Of a DNA stretch of 64,000 nucleotides, positions 37,727 to 47,935 are shown piece by piece. The DNA comes from Hafnia psychrotolerans (GTDB taxonomy: Bacteria; Pseudomonadota; Gammaproteobacteria; Enterobacterales; Enterobacteriaceae), in NCBI RefSeq assembly GCF_014639435.1, contig NZ_BMFZ01000007.1:162777-226776 (forward strand). The letters run 5' to 3'. The first letter of the stretch is position 1, and each line of letters starts with the position of its first letter. The position numbers were made by a program, and so were the translations under genes. The notes below the pieces were generated by a model. It had not been told where the DNA came from. It searched no databases and saw only the letters and a list, made by a program, of their open reading frames with translations.

Positions 37727-40174
37727 ATGACTTCACCGTTTAATTACACTTCGCCGACAGTCAGTGTTGAAGCGCTGAAACACTCGATTGCTTACAAGCT
37801 GATGTTTATCGTCGGAAAAGATCCCTCGATTGCCACTCAGCATGACTGGCTAAACGCCACTTTGTTTGCGGTACGTGACCGCATGGTGGAGCGTTGGTTA
37901 CGCTCTAACCGGGCACAAACCTCGCAAGATGTGCGGCAGGTTTACTATTTATCGATGGAGTTTCTTATTGGGCGCACGTTGTCGAATTCGCTGCTGTCGA
38001 TGGGTATTTACGATGATATCAAACAAGCACTCAATGAGATGGGATTTGACCTTGAGGAACTGATCGATGAAGAGAACGATCCCGGCCTCGGCAACGGCGG
38101 GCTGGGACGTCTTGCTGCTTGTTTCCTCGACTCGCTGGCTACGCTGGCGCTACCGGGACGGGGTTATGGAATCCGTTACGAATATGGCATGTTCTCGCAA
38201 AGCATTGTTAACGGTCAGCAGATGGAAGCGCCGGATTACTGGTTGGAATACGGTAATCCATGGGAGTTCCAGCGGCATAACACCCGATACAAAGTGCGTT
38301 TCGGCGGTCGCCTGCAACATGAAGGGACCAAAACCCGCTGGCTGGAAACCGAAGAAGTCATCGCCTGCGCCTATGACCAGATCATCCCCGGTTTTGATAC
38401 TGATGCCACCAACACGCTGCGTCTATGGGGCGCGCAGGCCAGTAATGAAATTAACCTCGGCAAATTCAATCAGGGTGACTATTTTGCGGCGGTAGAAGAT
38501 AAAAACCATTCTGAGAACGTCTCACGAGTGCTTTATCCCGATGACTCGACCTACTCTGGGCGCGAGCTGCGGCTGCGTCAGGAATATTTCCTGGTTTCTG
38601 CCACCGTGCAGGACATTCTTACTCGCCATTATGTCACCCACCACACCTATGACAATCTGGCTGACAAAATTGCCATTCACCTCAACGACACGCATCCCGT
38701 GCTCTCTATCCCAGAGCTAATGCGGCTGCTGATCGACGAGCATAAATTCGGCTGGGATAAAGCCTGGGAGACGGTCAGTACAGTCTTCTCCTACACCAAT
38801 CATACGTTGATGAGCGAAGCCCTGGAGACCTGGCCGGTAGATATGATCGGCAAGATCTTGCCGCGTCATCTGGAGATCATCTTCCAGATTAACGATCACT
38901 TCCTCAAAGAAGTTGAAGTGAAAGTGCCCGGTGATAGCGGCATTTTGTCACGCGTGTCCATTATCGATGAAGAGCATGGTCGCAAGGTGCGCATGGCATG
39001 GCTGGCGGTCATCGCCAGCCATAAAGTCAATGGCGTGTCGGCACTACATTCCGAATTGATGGTGCAATCGCTGTTTGCTGATTTTGCCAAAGTCTATCCG
39101 GACCGTTTCTGTAACAAAACTAACGGTGTGACGCCGCGTCGCTGGCTCGGTGTGGCGAATAAACCGCTGTCGAAAGTACTGGATGACGCGATTGGCCACA
39201 ACTGGCGTACCGACCTGAGTCAGCTTGATGAGTTGAAACAGAATATTGACTACCCGAGTTTCCTCGACGCGCTGCGCAAGGCAAAGTTTGAGAACAAAAA
39301 ACGTCTGGCGATTTATATCGCGCAGAAACTGGATGTCGTGGTAGATCCCAAGAGCCTGTTTGATGTGCAGATCAAGCGCATTCACGAATATAAACGCCAA
39401 TTGATGAACGTGCTGCATGTGATCACCCGTTATAACCGCATTATTGAAGAACCGGAGGCTGACTGGGTACCGCGGACAGTGATTTTCGCAGGTAAAGCCG
39501 CCTCGGCCTATTACGCGGCCAAGCAGATTATTCACCTGATCAACGATGTTGCTACCGTTATCAATGAAGATCCGCGCGTGCGCGATAAACTCAAAGTTGT
39601 GTTTATTCCGAACTATAGCGTGAGTCTGGCGCAGATGATCATCCCGGCCGCCGATCTTTCGGAACAGATTTCACTGGCTGGCACCGAAGCCTCAGGCACC
39701 AGTAATATGAAATTTGCTCTCAATGGTGCGTTGACGATTGGAACCTTGGACGGTGCCAACGTCGAAATGCTCGAACATGTCGGTGAGGAAAATATCTTCA
39801 TTTTCGGTAATACCACGCCACAAGTGGAGCAGCTTCGCCATGACGGCTATAACCCGCGGACTTATTATGAACAGGATACTGAGCTACACCAGGTACTGAC
39901 CCAGATTGCTACTGGCGTCTTCAGCCCAGACGAGCCGAAGCGCTACACTAATCTGTTCGATTCTCTGGTGAACCTCGGTGACCACTATCAGGTACTGGCG
40001 GATTACCGTAGTTATGTCGATACCCAAGACAAAGTGGACGAACTCTACCAACATCCAGATGAGTGGACGCGTCGTACTCTGCTGAATATCGCTAACATGG
40101 GCTATTTCTCGTCTGACCGCACCATTAAAGAGTACGCCGACGAGATCTGGAATATTAAGCCGGTCAAGTTGTAA
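37727..40174 (+). CDS. glgP: Glycogen phosphorylase
   Basis: PLP-dependent GT35 enzyme releasing glucose-1-phosphate from glycogen. The 815 residues equal E. coli GlgP. The PLP lysine is Lys662 in [39 protein letters not shown] (about 122-140) and [15 protein letters not shown]-like ([12 protein letters not shown], about 547-558) are conserved. It is the last gene of glgBXCAP, 40 bases after glgA. The MalP paralogue in this window (52544) is more divergent. Confidence 0.98.
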   Translation: MTSPFNYTSPTVSVEALKHSIAYKLMFIVGKDPSIATQHDWLNATLFAVRDRMVERWLRSNRAQTSQDVRQVYYLSMEFLIGRTLSNSLLSMGIYDDIKQALNEMGFDLEELIDEENDPGLGNGGLGRLAACFLDSLATLALPGRGYGIRYEYGMFSQSIVNGQQMEAPDYWLEYGNPWEFQRHNTRYKVRFGGRLQHEGTKTRWLETEEVIACAYDQIIPGFDTDATNTLRLWGAQASNEINLGKFNQGDYFAAVEDKNHSENVSRVLYPDDSTYSGRELRLRQEYFLVSATVQDILTRHYVTHHTYDNLADKIAIHLNDTHPVLSIPELMRLLIDEHKFGWDKAWETVSTVFSYTNHTLMSEALETWPVDMIGKILPRHLEIIFQINDHFLKEVEVKVPGDSGILSRVSIIDEEHGRKVRMAWLAVIASHKVNGVSALHSELMVQSLFADFAKVYPDRFCNKTNGVTPRRWLGVANKPLSKVLDDAIGHNWRTDLSQLDELKQNIDYPSFLDALRKAKFENKKRLAIYIAQKLDVVVDPKSLFDVQIKRIHEYKRQLMNVLHVITRYNRIIEEPEADWVPRTVIFAGKAASAYYAAKQIIHLINDVATVINEDPRVRDKLKVVFIPNYSVSLAQMIIPAADLSEQISLAGTEASGTSNMKFALNGALTIGTLDGANVEMLEHVGEENIFIFGNTTPQVEQLRHDGYNPRTYYEQDTELHQVLTQIATGVFSPDEPKRYTNLFDSLVNLGDHYQVLADYRSYVDTQDKVDELYQHPDEWTRRTLLNIANMGYFSSDRTIKEYADEIWNIKPVKL

Positions 40175-40190
40175 CCGAAGCGTTGATATG

Positions 40191-40217
40191 ACAAAGGCAT
40201 CCGATGGATGCCTTTGT
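40191..40217. terminator. Hairpin terminator between glgP and glpD
   Basis: ACAAAGGCATCC / GGATGCCTTTGT, a perfect 12-bp stem with a three-base loop, lies between the convergent genes. The outside T-run is weak. Confidence 0.75.
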
Positions 40218-40238
40218 TGGTATAGCGTTGCAGATAGA

Positions 40239-41750
40239 TTAAGACGCTAACGACAGGTGTTTTTTCTGCTGCTTGTGAGTGGCCAGCCATTCGGCCACGC
40301 GTTGTTGCTGAGCGCTGTCAAGCCACATGCCGAGTTTGGTACGACGCCAGATAGCGTCATCCAGCTCGATAACCCACTCTTTTTCCACCAGATAACGCAG
40401 TTCGGCTTCATAGAATCCGTGGCCGAAATCTTCTCCCAGTGATTCCAGACTGGTGGCATCAGCGATAAACAACTCGGTCTGGCTGCCGTACGTATGGGTA
40501 TAGCGACGAGCCAGTGTCTCCGGCAGCCATTTGAAGCGGTTGCGCAAATTGGCAGCGTACGTTTCGCGATCGCCGTTCAGTTTTCCTCCTGGCAGCACGG
40601 CATTTTTGGTCCAGGCCGGGCCGGCTTTCGGATAATACTTCGTCAGTTTTTCCAGCGCATGTTCTGCCAGCTTACGGTAGGTCGTTAGTTTACCGCCAAA
40701 TACCGACAGCAGCGGGGCCTGGCCATTCTGGTCGTGAACATCCAAGGTATAATCGCGGGTGATCGCCTGCGGAGAATCAGACTCATCATCACACAGTGGA
40801 CGCACGCCGGAGTAACTCCAGACGATGTCCTCAGTGGTCAGCTGTTTCTTAAAGTGATCGTTATACACTTTCAGTAGATAGCGGGTCTCTTTCTCATCAA
40901 TTTTCACATCCTTCGGATCGCCGTTATATTCTACGTCGGTGGTGCCGATGATGGAGAATTCATCCAACCATGGGATCACAAACACAATACGGTGGTCTTC
41001 GTTTTGCAGAATATAGGACTGCGGCTGATTGTGGGCGCGTGGCACTACAATATGGCTGCCTTTGATCAGACGAATACCGTAAGGCGATTTAAGCTTCAGG
41101 CCGTCGTCGAAGAATTGTTTGACCCACGGGCCGGTAGCATTCACCAGACCTTTAGCGCGCCAGGTGAAGGTTTTACCGGAATCAATATCTTCGGCTTCCA
41201 CCATCCACATCCCATCTTCACGCCATGCTCGGTTTACGCGGGTGCGGGTACGTACTTCGCCGCCGCGCTCTTCCACTTCCTGAGCGTTGAGCACCACTAA
41301 ACGTGCGTCATCGACCCAGCAGTCGGAATACTCAAAGCCTTTGGTCAGCTCAGGTTTCAGCACGGAGTCCGTACCAAACTTCACCCCTTTACTGGAAGGC
41401 AGGCTGGTACGTTTACCCAGATGATCATACATAAACAGGCCGATGCGGATCATCCAGGCCGGACGCAGGTGCGGTTGATGCGGCAGACGGAAACGCATCG
41501 GGAATGCGATATGTGGCGCAAGGCGCAGCAGGACTTCGCGTTCAGCCAGTGCTTCACTGACCAGGCGGAATTCGTAGTGTTCGAGGTAGCGCAAGCCGCC
41601 GTGAATCAGCTTTGAACTGGCTGAAGAGGTCGCGCACGCCAAGTCTTGCGCTTCCAGCAGCAGAACGGACAGCCCACGGCCAGCCGCATCCGCCGCAATG
41701 CCGGCACCATTGATACCGCCACCGATTACGATCAAGTCTTTGGTTTCCAC
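40239..41750 (-). CDS. glpD: Aerobic glycerol-3-phosphate dehydrogenase
   Basis: Membrane-associated FAD enzyme oxidising glycerol-3-phosphate to dihydroxyacetone phosphate and passing electrons to quinone. The FAD motif DLIVIGGGINGAGIAADAAG lies at residues 5-24, followed by LEAQDLACATSSASSKLIHGGLRYLE. I place the start at GTG 41750 (VETKDLIV): GGAGGA lies just upstream and the length becomes 503 residues against 501 in E. coli. Longer frames up to 41834 would cover the GlpR half-sites. Not in an operon; convergent to glgP. Confidence 0.96.
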   Translation of the reverse strand: METKDLIVIGGGINGAGIAADAAGRGLSVLLLEAQDLACATSSASSKLIHGGLRYLEHYEFRLVSEALAEREVLLRLAPHIAFPMRFRLPHQPHLRPAWMIRIGLFMYDHLGKRTSLPSSKGVKFGTDSVLKPELTKGFEYSDCWVDDARLVVLNAQEVEERGGEVRTRTRVNRAWREDGMWMVEAEDIDSGKTFTWRAKGLVNATGPWVKQFFDDGLKLKSPYGIRLIKGSHIVVPRAHNQPQSYILQNEDHRIVFVIPWLDEFSIIGTTDVEYNGDPKDVKIDEKETRYLLKVYNDHFKKQLTTEDIVWSYSGVRPLCDDESDSPQAITRDYTLDVHDQNGQAPLLSVFGGKLTTYRKLAEHALEKLTKYYPKAGPAWTKNAVLPGGKLNGDRETYAANLRNRFKWLPETLARRYTHTYGSQTELFIADATSLESLGEDFGHGFYEAELRYLVEKEWVIELDDAIWRRTKLGMWLDSAQQQRVAEWLATHKQQKKHLSLAS

Positions 41751-41763
41751 GTCATCTTCCTCC

Positions 41764-41804
41764 AGATGTTCGTTATAGCTCTTTAATGTTCGTTTTCGCT
41801 CATG
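41764..41804 (-). promoter_or_regulatory. GlpR operator half-sites upstream of glpD
   Basis: Two copies of ATGTTCGTT (41766-41774 and 41786-41794) match the GlpR half-site WATGTTCGWT. The second continues into TTCGCTCATG, a partial opposite half-site. They lie directly upstream of the glpD start, where GlpR operators occur in E. coli. Confidence 0.65.
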
Positions 41805-41990
41805 ATTGTAATCGAGAATTGTCAAACAAGCCAAGAGTTAACCAAATAAAAACATTTAGGCGTGATGCAGGTAACATTATTTAGGCGTTTTTGCGCAAAA
41901 AAGCGTGAAGGAAAAACCAATGGAAGGGAAATGGCGGGGCGTTTTCGCTATGGTTTGTTTAAGGGATCCGTACGAACGTAATGAAAGTAT

Positions 41991-42015
41991 CGGATGCGTG
42001 CTCTTGACGCATCCG
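41991..42015 (-). terminator. Hairpin downstream of glpR
   Basis: CGGATGCGT / ACGCATCCG with a seven-base loop follows the glpR stop. The T-run is poor, so termination is only likely. Confidence 0.5.
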
Positions 42016-42029
42016 GCAGACAGGCGGGT

Positions 42030-42788
42030 TTAGCAGAGTTCGAGTTGTACGTCGTACTTGTCGATAATTTTCATGACGCTTTCTGGTGGCTGTTGGTCAG
42101 TGAACAGATAATCGATCAGACTCATATTGCCGAGATTCACCATGGCATTACGGCCAAACTTAGAGTGGTCTGTGACCAGCATGACGGAGCGAGAGTTCTC
42201 AATAATGGCGCGTTTAGTGCGCACTTCATGATAGTCAAATTCTAGCAATGAACCATCCATGTCGATGCCGCTGATGCCCAGAATGCCGAAGTCGAGGCGA
42301 AACTGGGAGATGAAATCCAACGTTGCTTCGCCCATGATGCCGCCGTCACGCGTGCGGACTTCACCCCCGGCAAGGATCAGCCGGAAGTCTTCTTTCGCGG
42401 TCAAAAGCGTGGCGACATTGAGGTTGTTGGTGACCACGCGCAGATTCTTATGGTTGAGTAGCGCATAGGCCACGGCTTCAGGCGTAGTGCCGATGTCGAT
42501 AAACAGCGTTGCGCCATCGGGGATCTGTGCGGCCACGCGCTGAGCAATACGCGCTTTTTCTGCCGACCACATGATTTTTCGGTCATTGTAGGCAGCGTTG
42601 ACGGAACTCGATGGCAGTGCTGCACCGCCGTGATGGCGGTGAATCTTATTCTTCTCGGCCAGGTCATTGAGGTCTCGGCGGATCGTCTGTGGGCTGACGG
42701 AGAAATGCTCCACCAACTCCTCGGTACTCACGTAACCCTGCAAGCGTACCAGGTCAATAATGGCGTCATGGCGTTGTGTCTGTTTCAC
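42030..42788 (-). CDS. glpR: Glycerol-3-phosphate regulon repressor GlpR
   Basis: DeoR-family repressor of glp genes, released by glycerol-3-phosphate. The 252 residues equal E. coli GlpR. The N-terminal helix-turn-helix is YVSTEELVEHFSVSPQTIRR (residues 19-38); the sugar-phosphate-binding domain contains ATLFIDIGTTPEAVAYALLNH and ISQFRLDFGILGISGID. The start is GTG, with AGGGGA upstream. It is the promoter-distal gene after glpG in the same direction. Confidence 0.96.
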   Translation of the reverse strand: MKQTQRHDAIIDLVRLQGYVSTEELVEHFSVSPQTIRRDLNDLAEKNKIHRHHGGAALPSSSVNAAYNDRKIMWSAEKARIAQRVAAQIPDGATLFIDIGTTPEAVAYALLNHKNLRVVTNNLNVATLLTAKEDFRLILAGGEVRTRDGGIMGEATLDFISQFRLDFGILGISGIDMDGSLLEFDYHEVRTKRAIIENSRSVMLVTDHSKFGRNAMVNLGNMSLIDYLFTDQQPPESVMKIIDKYDVQLELC

Positions 42789-42797
42789 CGAAATCCC

Positions 42798-43634
42798 CTA
42801 ATTATGTTTTTTATCTGATGTTCGGGTATCAACAAAGGCCATCAATAGGCCGAGCACCAAACCGAAAATGTGGGCGGCATTAGCAATGGCAAGTCCCATC
42901 ACGTTGAAATAACCCAGCACCAGCCAGGCAATGGAAAATACCATTAGTCCACGTGGCAAAGAAATCCCGCGTTCAGGTTTTAACTCACCGGTCAGCCAGA
43001 CATAACCCATTAGGGCATACACCACGCCTGATAAACCGCCGAACCAGATACCGCTGAATAGCGACTGGCCCCAGCCGCTGATTAACGCTGACACAATGGT
43101 GATCGTAAATAGTTTGCCGGTGCCGAGACGTTTTTCCACCGGGCCACCCAGATACCACCACCACAATAAGTTAAACAGAATGTGCAACAGGGAGAAGTGC
43201 AACAAGGCGGGAGAGAACCAACGCCAAATTTCGACGTATTGGCTGCTGTCCATTGGCCAGGCCAACACACGCATTATGCTTTCGTCACCATAGATTTGTT
43301 GCAGAATATAGACCGCGATACACAGGAACATGATGGTCATCGTCAGCGGCCCGGCCTGGCTGCGTATGCGCTGCCAGTAAGAGTAGTGCTGATAGCTCAG
43401 ATTGGCGTCGGTACTGCCAGTTTGCCAACTGGCGGCCAGATAGCGCGCATGCAACGGGTCTTCCAAAAATAGCGCCGCCTGCTGCTCCACTTCTGGCAAG
43501 CGAGCCTCATCGTCCAGCCACAGTTGCACTTCCTGACTCTCTTTTATGACCCGCAGTTTTATCCCCTGCGTCGCCATATAATCGACAAAAGCCAGGGCCA
43601 GACGGGGATTGTTCAGGCTAAGAATACGTACCAT
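42798..43634 (-). CDS. glpG: Rhomboid intramembrane serine protease GlpG
   Basis: Inner-membrane rhomboid protease. With the start at ATG 43634 the protein has 278 residues (E. coli 276). The catalytic dyad is Ser202 in [17 protein letters not shown] and His255 in [31 protein letters not shown] (146-164) is the conserved L1/TM2 segment. An N-terminal cytosolic domain of about 90 residues precedes the membrane core. The frame is open upstream to 43751 but would read through a terminator. Confidence 0.95.
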   Translation of the reverse strand: MVRILSLNNPRLALAFVDYMATQGIKLRVIKESQEVQLWLDDEARLPEVEQQAALFLEDPLHARYLAASWQTGSTDANLSYQHYSYWQRIRSQAGPLTMTIMFLCIAVYILQQIYGDESIMRVLAWPMDSSQYVEIWRWFSPALLHFSLLHILFNLLWWWYLGGPVEKRLGTGKLFTITIVSALISGWGQSLFSGIWFGGLSGVVYALMGYVWLTGELKPERGISLPRGLMVFSIAWLVLGYFNVMGLAIANAAHIFGLVLGLLMAFVDTRTSDKKHN

Positions 43635-43752
43635 ATTATTTTGCTGGTCCTGTAATGGTTTGATTTTTCGACGACATGGATAGGATAACCTTAATCTGCC
43701 AGCGTGATGACGATTGATTATAACGTCAGTGGCGCGGACTGTATGCTGCATA

Positions 43753-43789
43753 AAAAAAACCGACCGGGCAAACCTTGGTCGGTTTTTTT
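43753..43789. terminator. Strong terminator between the Cys/Met PLP gene and glpG
   Basis: AAAAAAACCGACC / GGTCGGTTTTTTT with an 11-base loop. On the minus strand it ends the methionine gamma-lyase-like gene before glpG, so glpGR probably has its own promoter or depends on read-through. Confidence 0.88.
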
Positions 43790-43815
43790 GTTAAAACAGT
43801 GACAGGGCAGAGAAA

Positions 43816-45006
43816 TTACAGCCCTTTGAGCGCCTGCTGAATGTCGTCTATCAAATCTTCCACGTCTTCAATACCAATACTGATACGCACCAGACCGTCG
43901 GTGATTCCGCTCTGGCGGCGAACTTCGGCTGAGACTGCGCTGTGCGTGGTCGTCGCTGGGTGACAGGCCAGCGAGTCGGTGTCACCGACAGAGACTGCCT
44001 GTGTGATGATGGTCAGCTTATCAAGGAAAGTCCGCGCTGCGTCGCGTCCACCGCGCAGTTCAATCGCCATGATGCCGCCGAACAGTTTCATCTGGCGTGC
44101 AGCAATCTCATGGCCCGTATGGCTTTTCAGCCCCGGATAAAACACCTGTGACACCGCCGGATGTGCGTCCAGCACTTCGGCAATATGCGCGGCGCTGAGC
44201 GAACTGGCTTCTACGCGCAGTGGCAGGGTTTTCAGGCCTCGGGTCAGCAGCGCTGCTTCGAACGGGCTTAAGCAACCGCCAAACTGTTTCATACTGAGGG
44301 TGCGGATCGGATCAATCAGTGCTTTACTGCCCACAACCACGCCGCCGGTCGCATCACCGTGACCGCTGATGTATTTGGTGGCGGAATGCAGGGAAATATC
44401 AATGCCCAGATCCAGCGGACGGGTCAGATAAGGCGTGGCGAACGTGTTGTCCACCACGCTGACCACACCGGCCTGCTTCGCCATGCGGGAGATTACGGCA
44501 ATATCGACAATACCTAACACCGGGTTAGCCGGCGTTTCGACAAACACCATTTTGGTCTGCGGTGTGAGTGCCGCTTGCAGGTCTTTAGTGTCTGCTACAA
44601 ACACCGGTTTAATGCCGTAACGCGGCAGCAAATTGCGGATCACACCTTCGGTTCCCCCATACAGCGTACCGACATGAATAATCTCATCACCCGTTGACAG
44701 CATGGCAAACAGTACAGCGCTAATGGCTGCCATACCGCTGGCGCAGGCGACGGCGCTTTCTGCGCCTTCGAGAGCCGCCATCTTTTGCTCAACAACCGCA
44801 ACCGTCGGATTGGCAAAGCGGCTGTAGGAATAACCCGGTTCTTCGCCACTAAAACGCCGAGCGCCGCTGTCGAAATTATCGTAGGAAAAAGCCGAAGTGG
44901 CTGTAATTGGCGTCGCGATGGCACCGGTTAATTTATCAGGTTGCTGACCTGCATGAACCGCCAGTGTACGCATGCCCAGTGGGCGAGGTTTTTCCAGGTT
45001 TTTCAT
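43816..45006 (-). CDS. Cys/Met-metabolism PLP enzyme, methionine gamma-lyase-like
   Basis: A 396-residue PLP enzyme of the trans-sulfuration family. The PLP lysine is Lys211 in LHSATKYISGHGDATGG, and YSRFANPTVAVVEQKMAALEG (61-81) is the family signature. The sequence reads closest to methionine gamma-lyase (VSVGDTDSLACHPATTTHS near the C-terminus), but the active-site Cys of known methionine gamma-lyases (Tyr-Gly-Cys) is replaced by Gly (YGGT, Gly118). Cystathionine gamma-lyase or O-acetylhomoserine sulfhydrylase activity is therefore also possible. It is inserted between glpE and glpG and has its own Shine-Dalgarno and terminator. Confidence 0.82.
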   Translation of the reverse strand: MKNLEKPRPLGMRTLAVHAGQQPDKLTGAIATPITATSAFSYDNFDSGARRFSGEEPGYSYSRFANPTVAVVEQKMAALEGAESAVACASGMAAISAVLFAMLSTGDEIIHVGTLYGGTEGVIRNLLPRYGIKPVFVADTKDLQAALTPQTKMVFVETPANPVLGIVDIAVISRMAKQAGVVSVVDNTFATPYLTRPLDLGIDISLHSATKYISGHGDATGGVVVGSKALIDPIRTLSMKQFGGCLSPFEAALLTRGLKTLPLRVEASSLSAAHIAEVLDAHPAVSQVFYPGLKSHTGHEIAARQMKLFGGIMAIELRGGRDAARTFLDKLTIITQAVSVGDTDSLACHPATTTHSAVSAEVRRQSGITDGLVRISIGIEDVEDLIDDIQQALKGL

Positions 45007-45168
45007 CTTTATATCCTATAAATATTAGAGATAAATTATACCAATACTGAAAAGGTTCAGCTGATTCAGCTTAAGAATATTTAATGCCCAGACCAAACCA
45101 ACGGTTATAACTAAAAAAGCATGTCAGCGGGATCCGGGGACTAATCAGAAAGGAGGAAATACCTGGAA

Positions 45169-45489
45169 TCAGGCTTCAAGGTCCTGAGGAAAAGTTTGTG
45201 ACCAGGCTTCGAAGCCGCCGTCAACGCTATAGACCGACTCAAAACCTTGTCCGATCAGAAATTGTGCTGCGCCCCGGCTGCTGATGCCGTGATAGCACAT
45301 GACCAGCAGCGGGGTTTTGGCATCAGCGTTTTGGATAAAAGCCGCCATGCTTTCATTACTCAGATGAAATGCACCGGGTGCATGGGCTGCACCAAAGCTT
45401 TGCGGGTCGCGGATATCGACCATCACCGCATCGCCTGCTTTCAGGCGGGTATGCGCAAGTTCTACGCTGATTGTTTCAAATTGTTCCAT
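45169..45489 (-). CDS. glpE: Thiosulfate sulfurtransferase GlpE
   Basis: Single-domain rhodanese of 106 residues (E. coli 108) that transfers sulfur from thiosulfate to cyanide or thiols such as thioredoxin. The catalytic Cys65 lies in [24 protein letters not shown] (25-32) and VDGGFEAW near the end are conserved. In E. coli it leads glpEGR; here a Cys/Met PLP gene and a terminator lie between it and glpG. Confidence 0.95.
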   Translation of the reverse strand: MEQFETISVELAHTRLKAGDAVMVDIRDPQSFGAAHAPGAFHLSNESMAAFIQNADAKTPLLVMCYHGISSRGAAQFLIGQGFESVYSVDGGFEAWSQTFPQDLEA

Positions 45490-45585
45490 TTTGGCAAAGC
45501 CTCATTAATCATGACTTGCCCCATACTACCGAATTATTCAGCCACCAAGACCCGACAAACTTCAGGGATAAACCAAAATAAGCGA

Positions 45586-46341
45586 TCAGACTAAAATGAC
45601 CTTCACGCCTTTAGCGCGTAATTGATCGAGGATCGCGGTATCAGCATCTTGCCCGGTAATGAGCACGTCGATTTGTTCAGTACGGCTGAACAGCATACCC
45701 GCGCGCTGGCCGACTTTGCTGCTATCTACTAGCACAGCCAGTTTACCGACGTAGTTAAGCATCTTTTGTTCGGCCATCGCGGTCAGCATATCGGTTTTAT
45801 ACAGGCCGTCGCTGGTTAGCCCCGCGCCGCTAGTGAACATCCAATGGCCGGCATACAGACTGGCGTCGCCATCTTGTGGGGCCAGCGTTATCGACTGACT
45901 TTTATTGTACTGACCCCCCATGATCACCACACTGTCGTGTTCCTGCTCAATCAGATAATTGGCCAGCGGAAGATAGTTGGTGATCACCTGAATATCTTTA
46001 CCGCACATCTCGCGGCCCAGCAGAAATGCGGTGGAACCGCAGTTGATCACCACGCTTTCACCGGGCTGGCAGAGCTTTGCAGCGGCCTGGGCGATACGCA
46101 TTTTTTCATTGAGGTTTTGTGTCTGGTGAATATTGAGCGGCGTCCAGTTCTGACGCGGTAAAGTGACGGCTTCAGCACCGTTGCGCACTTTACGCAGCTT
46201 ACCCAGTTCATTGAGTTTGGTGATATCACGGCGCGCCGTAGCGGGCGATATATCGAAACTGTCGATCACATCTGAGACAGAAATCTGACCCTGGCGTTGT
46301 AAAAGCTCAAGGATCGCATTATGGCGTTGTGGTTCTGTCAT
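45586..46341 (-). CDS. ulaR: Ascorbate utilisation repressor UlaR
   Basis: DeoR-family repressor of the L-ascorbate regulon; in E. coli L-ascorbate-6-phosphate relieves repression. The 251 residues equal the E. coli length. The helix-turn-helix is [20 protein letters not shown] (residues 20-39), and the effector domain contains [20 protein letters not shown] and [19 protein letters not shown]. It lies downstream of ulaG in the same direction. It has only the DeoR-fold level of similarity to GlpR in this window. Confidence 0.95.
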   Translation of the reverse strand: MTEPQRHNAILELLQRQGQISVSDVIDSFDISPATARRDITKLNELGKLRKVRNGAEAVTLPRQNWTPLNIHQTQNLNEKMRIAQAAAKLCQPGESVVINCGSTAFLLGREMCGKDIQVITNYLPLANYLIEQEHDSVVIMGGQYNKSQSITLAPQDGDASLYAGHWMFTSGAGLTSDGLYKTDMLTAMAEQKMLNYVGKLAVLVDSSKVGQRAGMLFSRTEQIDVLITGQDADTAILDQLRAKGVKVILV

Positions 46342-46418
46342 GGTGACTCCGCGGGAGGGGATACCGCGTGATTATAGATGAGCAGTTGAATCATTCAATC
46401 GTCATTTGCTGATAACGT

Positions 46419-46438
46419 GCGGGGATCACGATCCCCGC
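46419..46438. repeat. Inverted repeat between ulaG and ulaR
   Basis: GCGGGGAT / ATCCCCGC with a four-base loop. Without a T-run it is not a clear terminator; it may lower transcription from ulaG into ulaR. Confidence 0.5.
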
Positions 46439-46456
46439 CATGCTTTTACTCATCGA

Positions 46457-47521
46457 TTAAAGGAATGATTTAAAAGGTAAATCCGTTTCCGTGATGAAAC
46501 AGTCATCGAAACCGCGTGGATAGTGGTACTCGAAATTATCTTTGTCATCCGGGTAGGTAAATTTGCCACCAACCTGCCAGATAAACGGTTTGAAGCCATA
46601 TTTTAGGCGGTCTTTCTTCATTTCCCACAGTACGCGAATCTCCTGCGGATCGGCCTGGAAGTTTGACCAAATATCATGGTGGAACGGAATAACCACCTGA
46701 GTTTTCAATGACTCGGCCATGCGCAACATATCCACGCTGGTCATTTTGTCTGTTACGCCGCGTGGATTTTCTCCATAAGAGCCAAGTGCCACGTCGACTT
46801 TATATTCATTGCCATGTTTGGCGTAGTAATTGGAATAGTGGGAGTCGCCGCTGTGATACAGATTGCCGCCTGGCGTTTTAAACAGATAGTTCACCGCGCG
46901 CTGGTCCATCATGTCCGGCAGTACACCAGCGGCTTTCTGGTCGGCGGGCAAGGTGATAAGCACCGTGCGGTCGAACGAATCCAGCGCATGAATTTCTACA
47001 TCTTTAATATGCACTACTTTGCCTGGTGTCATCACGATGCAGCGTTCAGCCGGTACGCCCCAGCTCATCCATAAATCTACGCAGGTCTGCGGGCCGATAA
47101 ATGGCACGTCTGCGGCGCAGTTTTGCATCACCGCTGCAGCGACGTTGACATCAATGTGGTCATTGTGGTCGTGCGTGGACAATACCGCATCAATCTCCCT
47201 GATAGCAAAGGGGTCGAGCACAAACGGTGTGGTGCGTAGGTTCGGTTGCAGCTTTTTCACACCCGCCATACGTTGCATCTGATGGCCATTTTTCATCAGC
47301 GGGCTGCTGTGATTTTGTTTGCCCACGCCACACCAGAAGTCGACACAAATGTTTGCGCCGCCTTCGGACTTCAGCCAGATCCCGGTACAGCCGAGCCACC
47401 ACATAGCAAAGGTGCCTGGCGCGACCTTTTCCTGCTCAATTTCTTCGTTTAACCAGGTGCCCCATTCCGGGAAAGTGCTGAGGATCCAGGACTCGCGGCT
47501 GATCGTTTCTACTTTGCTCAT
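46457..47521 (-). CDS. ulaG: L-ascorbate-6-phosphate lactonase UlaG
   Basis: Metallo-beta-lactamase-fold lactonase opening L-ascorbate-6-phosphate to 3-keto-L-gulonate-6-phosphate. The 354 residues match E. coli UlaG. The metal-binding motif is [15 protein letters not shown] (about 114-128), with further ligands in GDSHYSNYY (about 221-229) and [13 protein letters not shown]. It is divergent from ulaABCDEF across a shared regulatory region. Confidence 0.97.
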   Translation of the reverse strand: MSKVETISRESWILSTFPEWGTWLNEEIEQEKVAPGTFAMWWLGCTGIWLKSEGGANICVDFWCGVGKQNHSSPLMKNGHQMQRMAGVKKLQPNLRTTPFVLDPFAIREIDAVLSTHDHNDHIDVNVAAAVMQNCAADVPFIGPQTCVDLWMSWGVPAERCIVMTPGKVVHIKDVEIHALDSFDRTVLITLPADQKAAGVLPDMMDQRAVNYLFKTPGGNLYHSGDSHYSNYYAKHGNEYKVDVALGSYGENPRGVTDKMTSVDMLRMAESLKTQVVIPFHHDIWSNFQADPQEIRVLWEMKKDRLKYGFKPFIWQVGGKFTYPDDKDNFEYHYPRGFDDCFITETDLPFKSFL

Positions 47522-47559
47522 GGTGTTCCCTCGTCATGTATTGAAGTGCGAATTTAAAT

Positions 47560-47588
47560 CACAAATAATCATATGGTGATTATTTGTG
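47560..47588. promoter_or_regulatory. Candidate UlaR operator near ulaG
   Basis: CACAAATAATCA and its exact inverse TGATTATTTGTG are separated by five bases, about 40 bases upstream of the ulaG start. Confidence 0.72.
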
Positions 47589-47791
47589 TCTCTTTCGTGA
47601 GCAAGCTAGCACTGATTTTGGCTGTATACAATGCCATTTTTGACAAAAAAGCACGCATAAACGTAGGTGTTTAAACAGAATGTAATTTATCGATAGGCTG
47701 AATAGAAAGTGATCTTTCATTTATAGCTATGAATTAATTGAAATAAAAATCTTGCTGGTAGAAATACATGTTGAAACGTCAGTCGATATCT

Positions 47792-47815
47792 TGCGAGTGT
47801 GCTCACAAATAATCA
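47792..47815 (+). promoter_or_regulatory. CRP-like site overlapping a second UlaR half-site
   Basis: TGCGAGTGTGCTCACA (47792-47807) fits the CRP pattern TGTGA-N6-TCACA with one mismatch. It overlaps CACAAATAATCA (47804-47815), an exact third copy of the half-site found near ulaG. Activator and repressor would compete here. Confidence 0.68.
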
Positions 47816-47935
47816 TTATTAATCTTTTAATGACTTGTGGTGAGCATTAAAGTCTTTGTGTCCCAACATCGTTTGTGGCTACTCCATCAGGGTGGAAAGC
47901 CCGGGCAAGTCTCTCGAAGGTTAACGGAGAGTTTT

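Larger units (their letters stand above)
47522..47935. other. Divergent ulaG / ulaA regulatory region
   Basis: These 414 bases hold no gene. They contain a 12-bp inverted repeat near ulaG, another copy of the half-site near ulaA, and a CRP-like site; AT-rich sequence lies between them. This fits UlaR binding at separate operators with DNA looping, known for E. coli ula. Confidence 0.6.

Noticed and set aside
38717-39535. Long minus-strand open frames inside glgP
   Set aside because: They are antisense shadows of a strongly conserved gene; the translations resemble no family and lack ribosome sites.
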